A stretch of DNA of 64,000 nt from Algoriphagus aestuarii (lineage in GTDB: Bacteria > Bacteroidota > Bacteroidia > Cytophagales > Cyclobacteriaceae). Where the stretch lies: positions 930,001 to 994,000 of the forward strand of contig JAFIDK010000001.1 in assembly GCA_017051695.1 (NCBI GenBank). Reading direction: 5' to 3'. The translations under genes were made by a program, and so were the position numbers. The notes beneath the pieces were generated by a model. It was not told the origin of the DNA. It searched no databases and saw only the letters and a program-made list of their open reading frames with translations. Below, piece after piece: positions 54,371 to 62,471 of this stretch (its first letter is position 1; the number at the start of each line of letters is the position of its first letter).

Positions 54371-54400
54371 CAAAGGTAGCAGGCAATTGCTATTTTGCAA
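54371..54400 (-). promoter_or_regulatory. Bacteroidota-type promoter of the TPP-controlled receptor
   Basis: On the minus strand TTG (54400-54398), a 19-base spacer and TACCTTTG (54378-54371) match the -33 and -7 elements. Transcription should start near 54365, just before the aptamer. Positions 54401-54484, up to the divergent FAH-family gene, show nothing further. Confidence 0.7.
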
Positions 54401-54484
54401 TTCAATAATGCAAATTCCTATGGGCTTTCTCTATTCCTTCCCAATTCTTTTCCTAAATTTCTTTTTCATTAAACCCTTAAACCT

Positions 54485-55330
54485 ATGAAAATCTACAAGC
54501 TTCCATCTGGAACACTCCTAGAAAAAAATGATCAGTACTTTTTAGGACCCAGTCTACATTGGAATGAACTACTAGGAAGAGAAAATCTGAAAGACTACCT
54601 AAATTTTGAATCCAAAGGATGGAGAACTTTGGAAGCCGAAGAGGCTGAAAAATTGCTGGAGGTCGGAGTTTTGGCTCCGATGGGAGACCAGGAAATCTGG
54701 GCAGCGGGAGTGACTTATTACAGAAGTAGAACTGCCAGAATGGAAGAATCTCAGGATGCTGGTGGAGCGGATTTCTATGATAAAGTCTATGCTGCCGATC
54801 GCCCTGAGTTATTTTTTAAAGCCACAGCTAGCAGGGTTTCCTCCCCGGGGGGCAAGGTAAACATCCGTAAAGATTCTACCTGGGATGTGCCAGAACCTGA
54901 GCTGACCTTGGTGATTTCTCCTGCAGGAAGAATCCAGGGCTTCACCGTGGGCAATGACATGAGCAGCCGGAGCATCGAAGGAGAAAACCCTCTTTATTTG
55001 CCGCAGGCTAAAGTTTACCAAGGATGTGCATCCATTGGGCCTTGTATTTTGGTACAGGATGAGGTACTTTCTGAAGACTCAAAAGTACGGCTGGAAATAT
55101 TCAGAGAAGGACAGCTTGCCTTTGCTGGAGAGACGGCATTGTCTCAGCTGAAAAGAAAACCTCAGGAACTTGCAGACTGGCTTTTCAGGGCAAACACTTT
55201 CCCGATAGGATGTTTTCTGATGACCGGAACAGGGATTGTACCTGATAATTTTACCTTGGGAGAGGGAGATAAAGTGAGGATAGGAATCGATGGAATTGGA
55301 GTGCTGGAGAATTTTATTGGTAGGATTTAA
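54485..55330 (+). CDS. Fumarylacetoacetate hydrolase-family enzyme
   Basis: This 281-residue protein has an FAH C-terminal domain with the metal-binding pattern PEPELTLV and GFTVGNDMSSRSIEG. An N-terminal block WAAGVTYYRSRTARMEES is typical of the subgroup with 2-keto-3-deoxy-sugar-acid dehydratases and hydrolases (AraD1 / KdaD-like). TFPIGCFLMTGTGIVP closes the fold. It probably acts on a 2-keto-3-deoxy sugar acid such as 2-keto-3-deoxy-arabinonate; the exact substrate is unknown. It is followed after 11 bases by a TfoX-N gene. Confidence 0.82.
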   Translation: MKIYKLPSGTLLEKNDQYFLGPSLHWNELLGRENLKDYLNFESKGWRTLEAEEAEKLLEVGVLAPMGDQEIWAAGVTYYRSRTARMEESQDAGGADFYDKVYAADRPELFFKATASRVSSPGGKVNIRKDSTWDVPEPELTLVISPAGRIQGFTVGNDMSSRSIEGENPLYLPQAKVYQGCASIGPCILVQDEVLSEDSKVRLEIFREGQLAFAGETALSQLKRKPQELADWLFRANTFPIGCFLMTGTGIVPDNFTLGEGDKVRIGIDGIGVLENFIGRI

Positions 55331-55341
55331 TTTCCAAAATT

Positions 55342-55701
55342 TTGGCTTTCGACGAGTATTTGGTAGAGCGACTGCAATCCAGTTTGAAACGGAGAGGGGT
55401 TTCCTTTACCCAAAAGAAAATGATGGGAGGACTGCTGTTTATGGTCGATGATAAAATGCTAATGGGAATCAATCAGGATAAGCATTCTAAACAAGACCGA
55501 TTGATGGTAAGAGTGGGTGAAAAAGCAGAGGAATTGTGTAGGAAAAGGACAGGTTGTAGATCGATGGAATTTACCGGAAGACCTATGAAAGGATTCGTTT
55601 TCGTTGATCCTGAAGGATTTGACTTGGATGAGGATTGGGAGTTTTGGGTGGAAATGGCGTTAAAGTATAATCCAGAGGCTAAAAGCAGCAAAAAAAGATA
55701 G
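55342..55701 (+). CDS. TfoX N-terminal-domain family protein
   Basis: This 119-residue protein starts at TTG, which gives the standard family beginning AFDEYLVERLQSSLKRRGV. The core KKMMGGLLFMVDDKMLMGI is diagnostic of TfoX_N. The C-terminal half of true TfoX (competence regulator) is absent, as in most members of this short group. Function unknown. It follows the FAH-family gene by 11 bases and probably shares its transcript. Confidence 0.8.
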   Translation: MAFDEYLVERLQSSLKRRGVSFTQKKMMGGLLFMVDDKMLMGINQDKHSKQDRLMVRVGEKAEELCRKRTGCRSMEFTGRPMKGFVFVDPEGFDLDEDWEFWVEMALKYNPEAKSSKKR

Positions 55702-55779
55702 TTAAAAGTTTAGCTATGGTATAATCTTGGCAAAGAAGTTGATCCAACGTGACAGCTCTTATGACAAAAGATTAAACCA

Positions 55780-56190
55780 ATGAAACAACTTTCAATTTTT
55801 GCGCTCCTTGCCTTATTTGCCTTTTCTTGCGATTTTAATGAAATGCCCGAATTGCGGGATGAAAGTCAGAAATGGGCATTGGCTGGATACCAAGTCGATG
55901 TTTCCGGAGATTTAGAATACACGAGTATTCAGGATTCAGCATATGTTTACGCATTGATGCCAAATGGTACATTTACCAAGACAGTAGGCGATTATAAATT
56001 GGAGGGAAAATATGAGCAAAGCGTTTCGGATGGGCTGACCCGCTACAGATTTGAATATACCACTACCAATAGTTTACTGATTCACAGCTGTACTTCGGGC
56101 ACAGAAAATTACTTCATCAACAGCAAAGGCCAGCTGACTGGAACTTGGGATGACTGTGATGGACCGAAATTATACTTTGACAAAAAGTAA
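55780..56190 (+). CDS. Hypothetical small lipoprotein
   Basis: This 136-residue protein has a lipobox FAFSC. The mature part looks all-beta, of lipocalin-like size: YVYALMPNGTFTKTVGDYKL, then LEGKYEQSV, suggesting a fold that reports small-molecule or stress binding. Two Cys (HSCTSG and WDDCDG) could form a disulfide. I cannot name a family. It has its own terminator. Confidence 0.65.
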   Translation: MKQLSIFALLALFAFSCDFNEMPELRDESQKWALAGYQVDVSGDLEYTSIQDSAYVYALMPNGTFTKTVGDYKLEGKYEQSVSDGLTRYRFEYTTTNSLLIHSCTSGTENYFINSKGQLTGTWDDCDGPKLYFDKK

Positions 56191-56194
56191 TTTT

Positions 56195-56218
56195 AAGGAG
56201 GTTTTTACCTCCTTTTTT
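56195..56218 (+). terminator. Intrinsic terminator after the small lipoprotein gene
   Basis: An 8-bp perfect stem (AAGGAGGT / ACCTCCTT) with a TTTT loop is followed by T. It lies four bases after the stop. Confidence 0.9.
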
Positions 56219-56241
56219 ATTTTCTGGTTTTACATTTAGAG

Positions 56242-56673
56242 ATGAGCCAGTTTTTTCAGAAAAAAATAAAATTACCAGCCTTTCCTTCAGGATATCATTT
56301 GATCACAGATCAGATAGAGGGTGAATTTCAGGAACTCAGGAAGATTAAAGTGGGGATTCTTCAAGTATTTATCCAACATACTTCTGCAGCCCTGACGATC
56401 AATGAAAATGCTGATCCTACTGTCAGAAAGGATTTCCAGACTTTTGTCAATGAGCTGATTCCTGAAGATTATCCCAAGTTCATTCATACCTATGAAGGAT
56501 CAGATGACATGCCTGCCCATATCAAAGCCAGTTTTTTTGACTCCAGTCTTCAGATCCCCATTTCAAATGGAAAATTGGCCATGGGTATTTGGCAAGGGAT
56601 TTATTTATGTGAATTTCGGAGATATGCCTCTTCCCGCAGTTTGGTTTTGACTGCTTTTGGCGAAACTTTTTGA
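56242..56673 (+). CDS. YjbQ-family protein (secondary thiamin-phosphate synthase type)
   Basis: This 143-residue protein is a single UPF0047/YjbQ domain. HTSAALTINENAD, YEGSDDMPAHIKAS and GIWQGIYLCEF hold the conserved His, Asp and Glu of the trimeric metal-dependent fold. Some members have weak thiamin-phosphate synthase activity, but the true role is uncertain. No operon partner is evident. The thiamin riboswitch about 1.9 kb away is probably coincidental. Confidence 0.88.
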   Translation: MSQFFQKKIKLPAFPSGYHLITDQIEGEFQELRKIKVGILQVFIQHTSAALTINENADPTVRKDFQTFVNELIPEDYPKFIHTYEGSDDMPAHIKASFFDSSLQIPISNGKLAMGIWQGIYLCEFRRYASSRSLVLTAFGETF

Positions 56674-56742
56674 GTAATTATCCTCACTATCCGAAAATTT
56701 GACCATTGGTATAATAAAAGTCTTATCCTAGCCGTTGTCCGA

Positions 56743-56750
56743 TACTTTTG
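56743..56750 (+). promoter_or_regulatory. Probable -7 element TACTTTTG of the DUF5916 gene
   Basis: TACTTTTG fits TAnnTTTG. A start near 56757 would leave a leader of about 11 bases before the ATG at 56768 and would exclude the TTG at 56735 as the translation start. No -33 TTG is at the usual spacing, so support is moderate. Confidence 0.4.
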
Positions 56751-56767
56751 TGAGGTATCACTCGACT

Positions 56768-58978
56768 ATGCGGAACTATATTTTATTTTTTACCTGTTTT
56801 CTTGTGCAATCTTATTTTGTAGTTGGACAGACAACTACAACCGAAAATGCCTTTGCCTTTAAACTTCAAAACCCGATCGTTTTAGACGGGGAATTGGATG
56901 AGGAAATCTGGAAAGATGAAGCCGGCTGGAACGGTAATTTTATGCAGTATTTTCCTTCTGACACCTCAGAATCCGTGATTTTGACGCGAGTAAAAATTGC
57001 CTTCGATGACAATAATCTTTATCTGGCGGCAATCATGATGAATAATGAACCCCGGGAATATATTTCAACATCTTTAAGAAGGGATTATCGGGGAGAGGCA
57101 AATGACGGAATCACTTTCGTCTTTGATACATTCAATGATAAAACCAATGCTTTTCAATTTGGGGTCAATCCATATGGGGTACAAAGGGAAGGGCTTTTAT
57201 CCAATGGAGGTACCAGATCAGATGACTTGAGTCTGGCTTGGGACAATAAATGGTTTGCAGAGGCCATCATCAAAGAAGATCGCTGGCAAGTTGAAGCGAT
57301 TATTCCCTTGTCCACTATTCGTTTTAAGGACGGTGGCCAAAATTGGAACGTGAATTTCTACAGGATAGACAGCCATGAAGGGGAACGTAGTACCTGGTCT
57401 CCGATTCCTAGAAATTTCTCAATTATTTCAACAGCCTTTACCAGGAAGCTGATTTTCGAAGAACCAATCCGAAAAAACTCGGCTAATATTTCCCTGATTC
57501 CCTATGTAGCAGGAAAAACTTCCAGAAACTACCTGGAGAACACGAGTGAAAAGTTTACTCCTGCTGTGGGCGGCGATGCGAAAATCGGGATAGGTCCAGC
57601 GATGAATCTGGATTTGACCTTCAATCCGGATTTTTCACAAGTGGAAGTGGATCAGCAAGTGACAAATTTGGACCGGTTTGAGATTTTCTTTCCTGAAAGA
57701 AGGCAGTTTTTTCTGGAAAATGCGGATCTCTTTGACAGCTTTGGCCAGACCAGGTCCAGGCCATTTTTCTCCAGAAGAATAGGAGTGGATATTGATTCTG
57801 CTACTGGCCAAAATGTCCAAAGTAAAATTATTTATGGGGCCCGTCTCAGCGGTAAAATCAATGAAAACTGGCGGATCGGTTTGATGAACATGCAAACTGC
57901 CACTGATGAAGAAGCTGGAATTACCGGAAAGAATTTCTCTGTATTTGCAATCCAGAAAAAGCTTTTTGCCAGATCAAATATCGGGTTGATTTATGTGGAC
58001 AAGGAGTCTTTGGCGCTGGATGAATACCAATCCCTCTTTAATCCAAATGACTATAATCGTCTGATAGGTTTAGATTACAATTTAAACTCCGCTAATGGTA
58101 AGTGGACGGGGAAATTGTTTTACCATCGTACATTTGAATCTGTGGAAACGATCAAGCCATATTCGTTTAATGCCTATATGCTTTTCAGTGATATACATTG
58201 GTCATGGAGTGCGAGTTTTCAGGATATCGGAAAAGACTTTAATCCAGAAGTAGGATATCTTCCAAGATCGAATTTTAAGCGGTTTAATCCGGATGTTTCT
58301 TACATGTTTTATCCAAAATCCAGATTGATCAACAGGCATGGGCCCAAATTGGAATTTGAGGGCTATTGGAATGAAGCTATCGGCAATACCGACCGGGATA
58401 TCAATGTGAGTTATAGTGTGCGGTTTAATTCATTTTCCCAATTGACACTGACACAGAAAAACCGTTATGTCTATTTATTTCAGGACTTTGATCCGACACG
58501 TACAGGAGGGGAAAAGCTGCCAGCTGGTTCAGATTATTCTACCAAAACCATTGGTCTTGAATATTCCAGCAACCCGAGAAGAGCTTTTAATGTCAAAATG
58601 GAAGCTGAAGGGGGGCAATATTATACAGGGCATTTCCAACGTGTCATAAGTGAATTGGGCTTGAGGTTGGGCTATACCGCGAATATTTCCATGAACTTTA
58701 ACTATGCCCGAATCCGTCTTCCCGAGCCACAAAATGATGCGGATTTGGTGTTAGTGGGACCTAGAATCGATCTGACTTTTACTAAAAAACTATTCTGGAC
58801 CACCTTTATCCAATACAATAACCAGATTGATAACCTGAATATCAATACCCGTTTGCAATGGAGATTTGCTCCTGTTTCTGATTTCTTCTTGGTTTATACA
58901 GATAATTATTTCCCGGAAAGTTTCACTCCAAAACAGCGTTCTTTGGTATTTAAGCTGAATTATTGGTTGAATCTTTAA
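56768..58978 (+). CDS. DUF5916 outer-membrane protein with N-terminal CBM9-like domain
   Basis: The ATG at 56768 gives a clear signal peptide (NYILFFTCFLVQSYFVVGQ); the TTG at 56735 adds 11 charged residues before it. The protein is about 736 residues. A carbohydrate-binding family 9-like domain lies at about 30-210 (PIVLDGELDEEIWKDEAGW, GITFVFDTFNDKTNAFQFGV). The remainder is a DUF5916 beta-barrel-like region with alternating strands (MNLDLTFNPDFSQVEVDQQV, FFPERRQFFLENADLF). It ends in an aromatic-hydrophobic tail (VFKLNYWLNL). It may be a surface barrel for carbohydrate; function is unproven. Confidence 0.85.
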   Translation: MRNYILFFTCFLVQSYFVVGQTTTTENAFAFKLQNPIVLDGELDEEIWKDEAGWNGNFMQYFPSDTSESVILTRVKIAFDDNNLYLAAIMMNNEPREYISTSLRRDYRGEANDGITFVFDTFNDKTNAFQFGVNPYGVQREGLLSNGGTRSDDLSLAWDNKWFAEAIIKEDRWQVEAIIPLSTIRFKDGGQNWNVNFYRIDSHEGERSTWSPIPRNFSIISTAFTRKLIFEEPIRKNSANISLIPYVAGKTSRNYLENTSEKFTPAVGGDAKIGIGPAMNLDLTFNPDFSQVEVDQQVTNLDRFEIFFPERRQFFLENADLFDSFGQTRSRPFFSRRIGVDIDSATGQNVQSKIIYGARLSGKINENWRIGLMNMQTATDEEAGITGKNFSVFAIQKKLFARSNIGLIYVDKESLALDEYQSLFNPNDYNRLIGLDYNLNSANGKWTGKLFYHRTFESVETIKPYSFNAYMLFSDIHWSWSASFQDIGKDFNPEVGYLPRSNFKRFNPDVSYMFYPKSRLINRHGPKLEFEGYWNEAIGNTDRDINVSYSVRFNSFSQLTLTQKNRYVYLFQDFDPTRTGGEKLPAGSDYSTKTIGLEYSSNPRRAFNVKMEAEGGQYYTGHFQRVISELGLRLGYTANISMNFNYARIRLPEPQNDADLVLVGPRIDLTFTKKLFWTTFIQYNNQIDNLNINTRLQWRFAPVSDFFLVYTDNYFPESFTPKQRSLVFKLNYWLNL

Positions 58979-59054
58979 GTCTATTCAATTTGAAATCAGA
59001 CCTATTGGGTTTTAGATCTGAGAGTTTGTTTTTGAATAAATTGGATTTCAAGAC

Positions 59055-59987
59055 TTAAAGAATTTTCCCGATTTCTTTCCAAGTGATCAGTTTGATATTG
59101 TTTTTCTGGATCAGTTCTTTGGCCTTTTCACTGGTGAAAAAATCAAAATCAGCTTGTCTCCAAGGGGCATGATAGGTGTCATGTCCTGCTGTGACAGCAT
59201 TCATTTCTTCATCATCAAAAGCCAAATGGATCAACATCACATGGACACCGGGTTTTAAATTAGTGAGCTGATTTGTATAAAATGCCTCCATTCCGGCCTC
59301 ATAATCTTCGGGGTTGGCCATGATGATTTCATCGATGATCGGAATATTTTCCAGATCAATTCCTTCAAAAAGAGCCTTGTTTGGTTGGATGATCCCTTCC
59401 AATATTTGGGTATTGACCATCGCTGGTATCTTCAGCTCCTGGGCTATTTTTAGGTAGGAACGCATATACTCCGGTCTACCGTAAAAGATACATCCCATGT
59501 GAGAATCGAGGTGAGTCGGCGTGATTCCCATATCATTTGCGCCCTTGATCTGTGCCCTGATTTCCATTTCTATTTCTTCCGGACTTGCATTTGTGGTGAC
59601 AGGAGGGCAATCTGAGTACATAAATCCTTTTTCGTTGGTGAGTCCGGGGACTTCCGACTTGCCCGCTGTTGGGGGCCAATTAAAGTTTTCCCATTCATTG
59701 GTCAGGGTAATGTGGATACCGATATCTGCACCTGGTATTTCTTTGGCCATCACCCCTACCTCTGCAGACCAGGCGCTCGGGACCATCATGCTTGTGGAAG
59801 TTACCAAACCGTTTTTTAGCGCCTCAAATGTTGCTTTGTTTTGCGAATGAGAAACGCCTACATCATCTCCATGAATTATGAGCAATTTGTCCTCTTTCGA
59901 ATAGCCGAGTTTTTCGGCAAGCGTCTGAGCCTGAGAGGCCATAGGAGAAAAAAGAAGAATAGCGAAACAGAAGAATAGATTTTTCAT
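59055..59987 (-). CDS. Secreted YdjC/ChbG-family deacetylase-like protein
   Basis: This 310-residue protein has a signal peptide (ending SQAQ). The YdjC fold is shown by LLIIHGDDVGVSHSQN with the metal-binding Asp pair, IGIHITLTNEW and THLDSHMG; the latter two contain the metal-binding His residues. MVPSAW matches the conserved S/P block. The group contains N-acetyl-sugar deacetylases such as ChbG, but this one is exported. The substrate is unknown. It converges on the DUF5916 gene. Confidence 0.85.
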   Translation of the reverse strand: MKNLFFCFAILLFSPMASQAQTLAEKLGYSKEDKLLIIHGDDVGVSHSQNKATFEALKNGLVTSTSMMVPSAWSAEVGVMAKEIPGADIGIHITLTNEWENFNWPPTAGKSEVPGLTNEKGFMYSDCPPVTTNASPEEIEMEIRAQIKGANDMGITPTHLDSHMGCIFYGRPEYMRSYLKIAQELKIPAMVNTQILEGIIQPNKALFEGIDLENIPIIDEIIMANPEDYEAGMEAFYTNQLTNLKPGVHVMLIHLAFDDEEMNAVTAGHDTYHAPWRQADFDFFTSEKAKELIQKNNIKLITWKEIGKIL

Positions 59988-60165
59988 TTTTTGTAATTGT
60001 ATTCCTAAGATAAAATAATTCTCAATTTCCGCTTTGCTCAGCTAGACCGAAGTTGTCCGATACAATTTTATTCAGTTCTAAAAACTGAAAGAAGATTTGA
60101 TGATATTTGAGTATTGTTACCCTCTGGTAAAATTTTGCTTACTGGGGACTTAGGAAAAAACACAG

Positions 60166-60771
60166 ATGAAAAAATTACTTCTTTCTTGCCTTTTGGTGGC
60201 ATTGTTTTCTGGTTTTTCAGTTGCGCAGAGCTACCAAGAGACGATCGTAGCTTTTCAGGAAGAACTGAATGCGGAATATAAAAACCCGGAAGAATCCCCA
60301 CTCTCGGCTTCTGAAAGAAAGCAGTTTAAAGGGCTTCCCTACTTTCCGATTAATGAAAAATACAGAGTGATGGCAAAATTTGAAAAACTTCCTCCACAAA
60401 GTCTTTTTCAGATGAAAACTACCGCCAATTCCATCAAGGATTATGATGTGTACGGAGTTTTGAGTTTTACAATAGAGGGAAAAGAGTACCGCTTAAATGT
60501 TTATCAAAGCCATATCCTAAGAACTCAGGAGAAGTATAAGGATTATTTATTTCTTCCTTTTACGGACCTGACTAATGGAAAAGAATCCTATGGTGGAGGA
60601 AGATATATGGATTTGAAAATCCCTATGGGAGATACGATAGAACTGGATTTTAATAAAGCCTATAATCCGTTTTGTGCTTATGCAGAAGGATATGCCTGCC
60701 CGATTCCACCTAGGGAAAATGATTTACCGTTATCGATTCGGGCTGGGGTAAAATATGAGCCGAAACACTGA
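60166..60771 (+). CDS. DUF1684-family exported protein
   Basis: This 201-residue protein has a signal peptide (ending SVAQ). The DUF1684 pattern is clear: LSASERKQFKGLPYFPINEK, YGVLSFTIEGKEYRLNVYQ, LFLPFTDLTNGKESYGGGRY and NPFCAYAEGYACPIPPREN. The two Cys near the C-terminus are conserved in the family. Biochemical function is unknown. Its stop is only five bases from the convergent minus-strand unit. Confidence 0.85.
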   Translation: MKKLLLSCLLVALFSGFSVAQSYQETIVAFQEELNAEYKNPEESPLSASERKQFKGLPYFPINEKYRVMAKFEKLPPQSLFQMKTTANSIKDYDVYGVLSFTIEGKEYRLNVYQSHILRTQEKYKDYLFLPFTDLTNGKESYGGGRYMDLKIPMGDTIELDFNKAYNPFCAYAEGYACPIPPRENDLPLSIRAGVKYEPKH

Positions 60772-60776
60772 ACAGG

Positions 60777-61016
60777 CTATTTTTTGAATTCTTTTACTTT
60801 CTTACGATACACCCAGAGGTAAGAGAAAAATCCCAAAAATACCTGAAGGAAAAGGAAGTAAAACCAAGTGTTGATTTCGGATAATGGCTCAAAATTGATT
60901 TTCCCGTTGTAATACAGTTTTGATATGGTCAGGGCGATGGTACAAGAGGGCAGCACTATGGTCAACCAAAAATTAAAAAACGAACGATAAATGAAAGGTA
61001 TTTTTCTAGGCTTCAT
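60777..61016 (-). CDS. 79-residue hypothetical membrane protein
   Basis: Two predicted helices (about residues 11-33 and 50-68) are followed by a basic tail (YRKKVKEFKK). I recognise no family. The start overlaps the upstream small gene by 11 bases, which suggests translational coupling. It is the last gene of the minus-strand operon that begins near 63967. Confidence 0.6.
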   Translation of the reverse strand: MKPRKIPFIYRSFFNFWLTIVLPSCTIALTISKLYYNGKINFEPLSEINTWFYFLFLQVFLGFFSYLWVYRKKVKEFKK

Positions 61017-61233
61017 TTTTTGGTTTTTTTCTGTAGAAAAAGAAAAAATCCATCACTGAGGCGAAAATGAACCATTTCACTGACTCGAAAATGAAATCAC
61101 CGAGCGGTATCCCAACCAAATTGAAGCTTCTGTGAACCATCATCAGATATAGCAATGTGGAAGAAATCGCCATTAATGGTACCCGCACATACCATTTACT
61201 TTTTCCATATTCCTTGATTCTACTTAGATCCAT
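61006..61233 (-). CDS. 75-residue hypothetical membrane protein
   Basis: The ATG at 61233 is preferred to the TTG at 61239. The product has two predicted helices (VPLMAISSTLLYLMMVH and FESVKWFIFASVMDFFFFY) and a basic end (YRKKPKNEA). Its size and the YRKK tail resemble the next gene, so the two may be distant relatives. It overlaps the serine hydrolase gene upstream by 14 bases and the next gene by 11. Family unknown. Confidence 0.6.
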   Translation of the reverse strand: MDLSRIKEYGKSKWYVRVPLMAISSTLLYLMMVHRSFNLVGIPLGDFIFESVKWFIFASVMDFFFFYRKKPKNEA

Positions 61234-62458
61234 AATCAAAAGTGAAATTGTTTAAATCCGGTTGGATAGTTTTTTTTCGTTGTAGCTCTATTTGATAGAG
61301 GTAATCCCCAAGCTCGGCAAAAAATGGTTTTCCTATCTCATCAAATTCATACTTGTTATCATTTAGTGTTTCGTTGGCATTGACATAAACCACTGCGGAA
61401 ACAAAAAACTCAACCTTATTTTCTAAATCTACAAAATAACTGCCGTCGATCAGGAAACCATAAGACCAACCTGTTTTATTGAAAATCCTGAAGTTTTTTG
61501 GAATCGGATTTTCTGAATTTCCGAATTTGAAAAACTTGGAATAGCCGTCATAATATTCGTTAGAATCATAAGCTGGGAAATCGCTTTCACCTGGAAACAT
61601 ACTCATATATTTCAGCACAAATTCTCTGTTTTCTTCACTGATATGAAAACGCTCTAATTCAGGAAATGCCTGAGGAAAAACAATTTTTTGAACTACTCCA
61701 TGAAGCTCAGATAAAGGGAATTTATTTTTGAAAGAAAAATCCATAGGACCTTGAACCAAAGAATCCTTTACCATATGGGCTTTTCCAAGCTTAGGATTTC
61801 CAGGGACATTGTAAATCGTTTCTGTGTGCCTTTCAGGTAAGTCAAAGATGATGTTTCCAGACTTATCCACAAACCGAACTGGGTTAAAATAACGATTTTC
61901 CTCGGCTGAAAGAGGAAATGCGAGCCGCTGACTGATAACTGTTTTCAACAATCCCTTTTCTTTTAGCTTTTGATGGATATAGTCCTGACCCAGAAGTTCA
62001 TAGAGTCGATTATTGGCATCGTTATCTGAGACCAAAAGTATTTTTTTGATGTAATGGCCAATGCTCGGAAGAGAGTCTTTTGAAGAATTATCCACATAGG
62101 CAGGAATTTGAGATGGACGAACAGAATCGACCAAAAAAATCGATTCTTTATTCAAGTTATCCACAGAGTTTTCCTCCAGCCATTCCAATGCCAACAGTGC
62201 GATAGGCAATTTGACCGTGGAGGCTGGATAATAATAAACAGAGTCATTTAGATTAAATGAAAAATCTGTAAAAATCGGGTTGCCATGTTCGTTCCGATCG
62301 ATCTGAGAATATAAAATCTGGACTTGGTATCGATCAGGGTCAGATAGGACTTTTTCTAAAATCGGGTACTTGCTGAAATCACCTTCAAAAGGATTTTCAT
62401 TTTTTTGGCTGCATGAAATCGTGAGCAAGATGAAAAGGCTCCCCAGTAATATTCTCAT
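61220..62458 (-). CDS. Class A beta-lactamase-fold serine hydrolase, lipoprotein
   Basis: This 412-residue protein has lipobox TISC. Three catalytic motifs of the class A fold are present: SxxK (Ser80, Lys83 in PASTVKLP), SDN (144-146) and KTG in FNKTGWSYGF. Length is about 120 residues above true class A enzymes. The usual omega-loop Glu could not be placed with certainty, so it may be a peptidase- or esterase-like relative and not a drug-hydrolysing lactamase. It is translationally coupled to two mini membrane proteins that could be accessory subunits. Confidence 0.8.
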   Translation of the reverse strand: MRILLGSLFILLTISCSQKNENPFEGDFSKYPILEKVLSDPDRYQVQILYSQIDRNEHGNPIFTDFSFNLNDSVYYYPASTVKLPIALLALEWLEENSVDNLNKESIFLVDSVRPSQIPAYVDNSSKDSLPSIGHYIKKILLVSDNDANNRLYELLGQDYIHQKLKEKGLLKTVISQRLAFPLSAEENRYFNPVRFVDKSGNIIFDLPERHTETIYNVPGNPKLGKAHMVKDSLVQGPMDFSFKNKFPLSELHGVVQKIVFPQAFPELERFHISEENREFVLKYMSMFPGESDFPAYDSNEYYDGYSKFFKFGNSENPIPKNFRIFNKTGWSYGFLIDGSYFVDLENKVEFFVSAVVYVNANETLNDNKYEFDEIGKPFFAELGDYLYQIELQRKKTIQPDLNNFTFDYGSK

Positions 62459-62471
62459 GATTTATTTTTCT

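Noticed and set aside
56242-56673. YjbQ gene as part of the thiamin regulon because of the nearby TPP riboswitch
   Set aside because: The riboswitch acts on the opposite strand, several genes lie between, and no aptamer precedes YjbQ.
58979-59054. Terminator between the convergent DUF5916 and YdjC genes
   Set aside because: TTGAAATC and GATTTCAA can pair, but the loop is very long and the T-runs are poorly placed.
56734-60062. Shared GTTGTCCGATAC at 56734 and about 60052
   Set aside because: A repeated 12-mer is expected many times by chance in 64 kb, and the two sites have no common position relative to genes.
61220-62458. Antibiotic-resistance beta-lactamase
   Set aside because: SxxK, SDN and KTG are present, but the protein is much longer than class A enzymes and the omega-loop Glu could not be placed.
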